In this document: positions 6,013 through 6,415 of the stretch, one piece after another
Position numbering within the stretch: the stretch's first letter is position 1
How the letters are laid out: every line of letters starts with the position of its first letter
Assembly: GCA_900551355.1 (NCBI GenBank)
Contig: URVR01000099.1
Span: forward strand, 1-6,415
DNA length: 6,415 nt
Reading direction: 5' to 3'
Source: an uncultured Eubacteriales bacterium
GTDB lineage: Bacteria > Bacillota > Clostridia > Oscillospirales > Oscillospiraceae
Program-made: the position numbers and the translations under genes
Notes under the pieces: model-generated
The model's database searches: none
The model's input: only the letters and a program-made list of their open reading frames with translations
What the model was told of the DNA's origin: nothing

Positions 6013-6415
6013 GTGGAATTCTGGAAGATGAACGGCGCGGGCAACGACTTTGTGATCGTGGACAACCGACGGATGGGGCTGCCCGATGCGGCGTGGCCGG
6101 AGATCGCCCGCGCCCTGTGTGAGCGGCACCTGTCCATCGGCGCGGACGGCCTGATGGTGGTGGACGCCTCCGACAGGGCGGACTACCGGATGCGCTACTA
6201 CAACGCCGACGGGTCGCTGGGCGAAATGTGCGGCAACGGCGCCCGGTGCATCTGCCGCTACGGCTATGAGAACGGGCTGGCTGAGGAGGTGCAGGTGGTG
6301 GAGACCACCGCCGGGCTGGTCACCGGCTGGCGGCTGGATCCGCGGAACTACCGGATCCGGCTGAATGACCCCTCCGTCATCCGGCTGGACGCCGCCGCCG
6401 ACATCGACGGTACGG
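6013..6415 (+). CDS. dapF: Diaminopimelate epimerase, N-terminal 134 residues (3' end missing)
   Basis: DapF is a cofactor-free cytoplasmic epimerase that converts LL-diaminopimelate to meso-diaminopimelate, used for lysine and for peptidoglycan cross-links. The N-terminus reads MEFWKMNGAGNDFVIVDN, the family signature. Substrate-binding asparagines fall at N11 and N64 (in YYNADGS), and the first catalytic cysteine is C73 in EMCGNGARC; these are the same numbers as in the well-studied Haemophilus enzyme when counting from the GTG at 6013. The second catalytic cysteine (around residue 217) and the rest of a roughly 275-residue protein lie beyond the window. ATG 6007 is an alternative start adding two residues, but it is too close to the ribosome binding site. 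The gene diverges from the surface protein gene and has its own promoter; what follows it is not visible. Presence of DapF indicates lysine synthesis through LL-diaminopimelate, either by the succinylase/acetylase routes or by the aminotransferase (DapL) route. Confidence 0.96.
   Translation, partial: MEFWKMNGAGNDFVIVDNRRMGLPDAAWPEIARALCERHLSIGADGLMVVDASDRADYRMRYYNADGSLGEMCGNGARCICRYGYENGLAEEVQVVETTAGLVTGWRLDPRNYRIRLNDPSVIRLDAAADIDGT

Noticed and set aside
5271..6122. A 283-codon open frame on the plus strand across the surface protein gene, the intergenic region and the start of dapF.
   Set aside because: It runs antisense to a signal-peptide-bearing gene, through a divergent promoter region and then in another frame of dapF. 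It shows no recognisable domain.

Overview
The window looks like chromosomal DNA from a GC-rich Gram-positive anaerobe of the Clostridia, most likely a gut Oscillospiraceae-type organism. This is inferred from the protein families: a clostridial-style lipoprotein with a DUF4430 domain, a short surface protein with a cell-wall-sorting-like tail, strong AGGAGG-type ribosome binding sites, and third positions dominated by G and C. No rRNA, tRNA, CRISPR array, insertion sequence or phage gene is visible. The first 48 bases are not biological: they are an Illumina Nextera i7 adapter left on the contig end.

Layout. (1) 49-2171, minus strand: the first 707 codons of pyruvate carboxylase (pyc), cut by the contig end inside the carboxyltransferase domain. 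(2) 2172-2363: leader and promoter region of pyc plus the terminator of the gene upstream. (3) 2364-3881, minus: a secreted lipoprotein made of an alpha/alpha toroid and a DUF4430 domain, the same domain order as animal intrinsic factor and transcobalamin. (4) 3913-5199, minus: an Eis-like GNAT acetyltransferase, 31 bp upstream of the lipoprotein gene and probably co-transcribed with it from a near-consensus promoter at 5236-5264. (5) 5302-5771, minus: a small secreted surface protein whose C-terminal anchor has been put out of frame by one base, followed by a strong terminator at 5268-5296. (6) 5772-6012: a divergent intergenic region with a promoter on each strand and a perfect 8+8 bp palindrome. 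(7) 6013-6415, plus: the first 134 codons of diaminopimelate epimerase (dapF), cut by the right edge.

How the genes fit together. Pyruvate carboxylase makes oxaloacetate, the precursor of aspartate, and DapF acts late in the aspartate-derived route to meso-diaminopimelate and lysine. They are separate transcription units here and nothing shows co-regulation. The acetyltransferase and the lipoprotein form the one credible two-gene operon; its joint function is unknown. The very long open frames on the opposite strand of pyc, the lipoprotein gene and the acetyltransferase gene are antisense shadows of GC-rich genes.

The window is mostly ordinary core genome. The points that merit a second look are the intrinsic-factor-like lipoprotein and its Eis-like partner, the frameshifted sorting tail, the palindrome in the divergent promoter region, and the adapter contamination that would create a false protein end.
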